DNA of 64,000 nucleotides from Peptoclostridium acidaminophilum DSM 3953. GTDB taxonomy: Bacteria; Bacillota; Clostridia; Peptostreptococcales; Peptostreptococcaceae. The position numbers were made by a program, and so were the translations under genes. Location of the stretch: positions 1,433,183 through 1,497,182 of the forward strand of contig NZ_CP007452.1 of assembly GCF_000597865.1 (NCBI RefSeq). The letters are read 5' to 3'. Positions 63,657 through 64,000 of this stretch are shown one piece after another. The notes beneath the pieces are model-generated. The model made no database searches and was not told where the DNA came from. It was given only the letters and a program-made list of their open reading frames with translations. The stretch's first letter is position 1, and every line of letters begins with the position of its first letter.

Positions 63657-64000
63657 TCAATAGCTGTTTCCAGCTAAGACAAGCAGCATTGTGCACTCAA
63701 AGCTGCCGTCCTTTGCACGAGCTACTCCCATTTCTCTAATTCCTATGCAAGCCTCCTGCAGTTGTACCGACTTAGTAAATTCAACAATCTGAGCTGGGCT
63801 GCCGCTCATATTGAGTTCCACCTCGTACAGCGAAATTTTACGAGAATCGGCGCCGTTTGCTATCTCTTCTATGCGATGTCTTTCAGATACAAGTTCAAGC
63901 CCCAGAAGCCTGTATCTGCCCTCCAGAAACAAGAGAACATCCTGTTGGCTTGATGTAAAATCCATTTTATAGCTTAGAATCTCCGATTTTTCTTGCGCCT
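63657..64000 (-). CDS. Partial PilO/GspM-like pilus assembly protein
   Basis: The frame is open to the right edge; about 114 codons are visible, so the N-terminus and start are missing. The pattern FTSSQQDVLLFLEGRYRLLGLELVSERHRI followed by VELNMSGSPAQIVEFTKSVQLQEACIGIREMGV resembles the C-terminal ferredoxin-like domain of PilO. An ATG at 63965 exists but is unlikely to be the start because the frame continues upstream without a stop. It is the first of the overlapping pilus genes on this side. Confidence 0.7.
   Translation of the reverse strand, partial: AQEKSEILSYKMDFTSSQQDVLLFLEGRYRLLGLELVSERHRIEEIANGADSRKISLYEVELNMSGSPAQIVEFTKSVQLQEACIGIREMGVARAKDGSFECTMLLVLAGNSY

Overview
This 64 kb window is a core-genome segment of a low- to mid-GC Gram-positive anaerobe, most likely class Clostridia and perhaps a Peptostreptococcaceae-like organism such as Peptoclostridium. 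The genus is an inference from gene content and order. Evidence for the class is the order lepA-hemW-hrcA-grpE-dnaK-dnaJ-prmA-rsmE-mtaB, a CIRCE operator, remA/ylmH/sepF/divIVA genes, the prkC-prpC-rsgA cluster, RqcH, and strong purine-rich ribosome binding sites. I see no rRNA, tRNA, CRISPR array, insertion sequence or prophage. Most genes are on the minus strand and packed into long operons. At least ten genes appear to start with TTG.

Region 1 (1-10.7 kb, minus): a translation factor and heat-shock block, lepA, hemW, then a CIRCE-controlled hrcA-grpE-dnaK-dnaJ operon, then prmA-rsmE-mtaB. Region 2 (10.7-18.4 kb): rpsT (+); holA and a ComEC membrane protein (-) preceded by an unrecognised FliD-like small protein; tcdA (+); a separate metallo-beta-lactamase lipoprotein plus DUF3006 protein (-); an ECF transporter S component and tmcAL (+). 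ComEC is thus split into separate genes. Region 3 (18.4-25 kb): a coiled-coil protein, coaD, rsmD, recG, a HEAT-repeat protein, a FakA-type DAK2 protein and an Asp23 protein (-), then rpmB (+).

Region 4 (25-42 kb, minus) is one long run: dapF-yicC-remA-gmk-rpoZ-coaBC, priA-def-fmt-DUF116-YugP-like protease, rsmB-rlmN-prpC-prkC-rsgA-rpe-thiN. It is broken only by two intrinsic-terminator-like hairpins. Region 5 (42-53.3 kb): rqcH (+), then der-gpsA, an HlyD-like adaptor, yggS-sepF-yggT-ylmH-divIVA, mtnN-lspA-rluD and pyrR (-), which is cell-division and cell-envelope support.

Region 6 (53.3-64 kb) is the most accessory-like part: a LysR regulator (+) behind a 429-bp intergenic region, an M18 aminopeptidase and a YhaM-like nuclease (-), a short YceG-like gene with a TelA gene (+), an unrecognised protein with a CxxC motif, efp, aroK, and a chain of overlapping type IV pilus minor-pilin genes that runs off the right edge.

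I did not find an unmistakable new system. The best candidates for a second look are the shortened YceG-TelA module, the split ComEC arrangement with its DUF3006 and FliD-like neighbours, the hairpin ahead of pyrR, and the orphan HlyD-like adaptor. Promoter and terminator calls were made by eye from hexamer spacing and stem-loops and were not computed.
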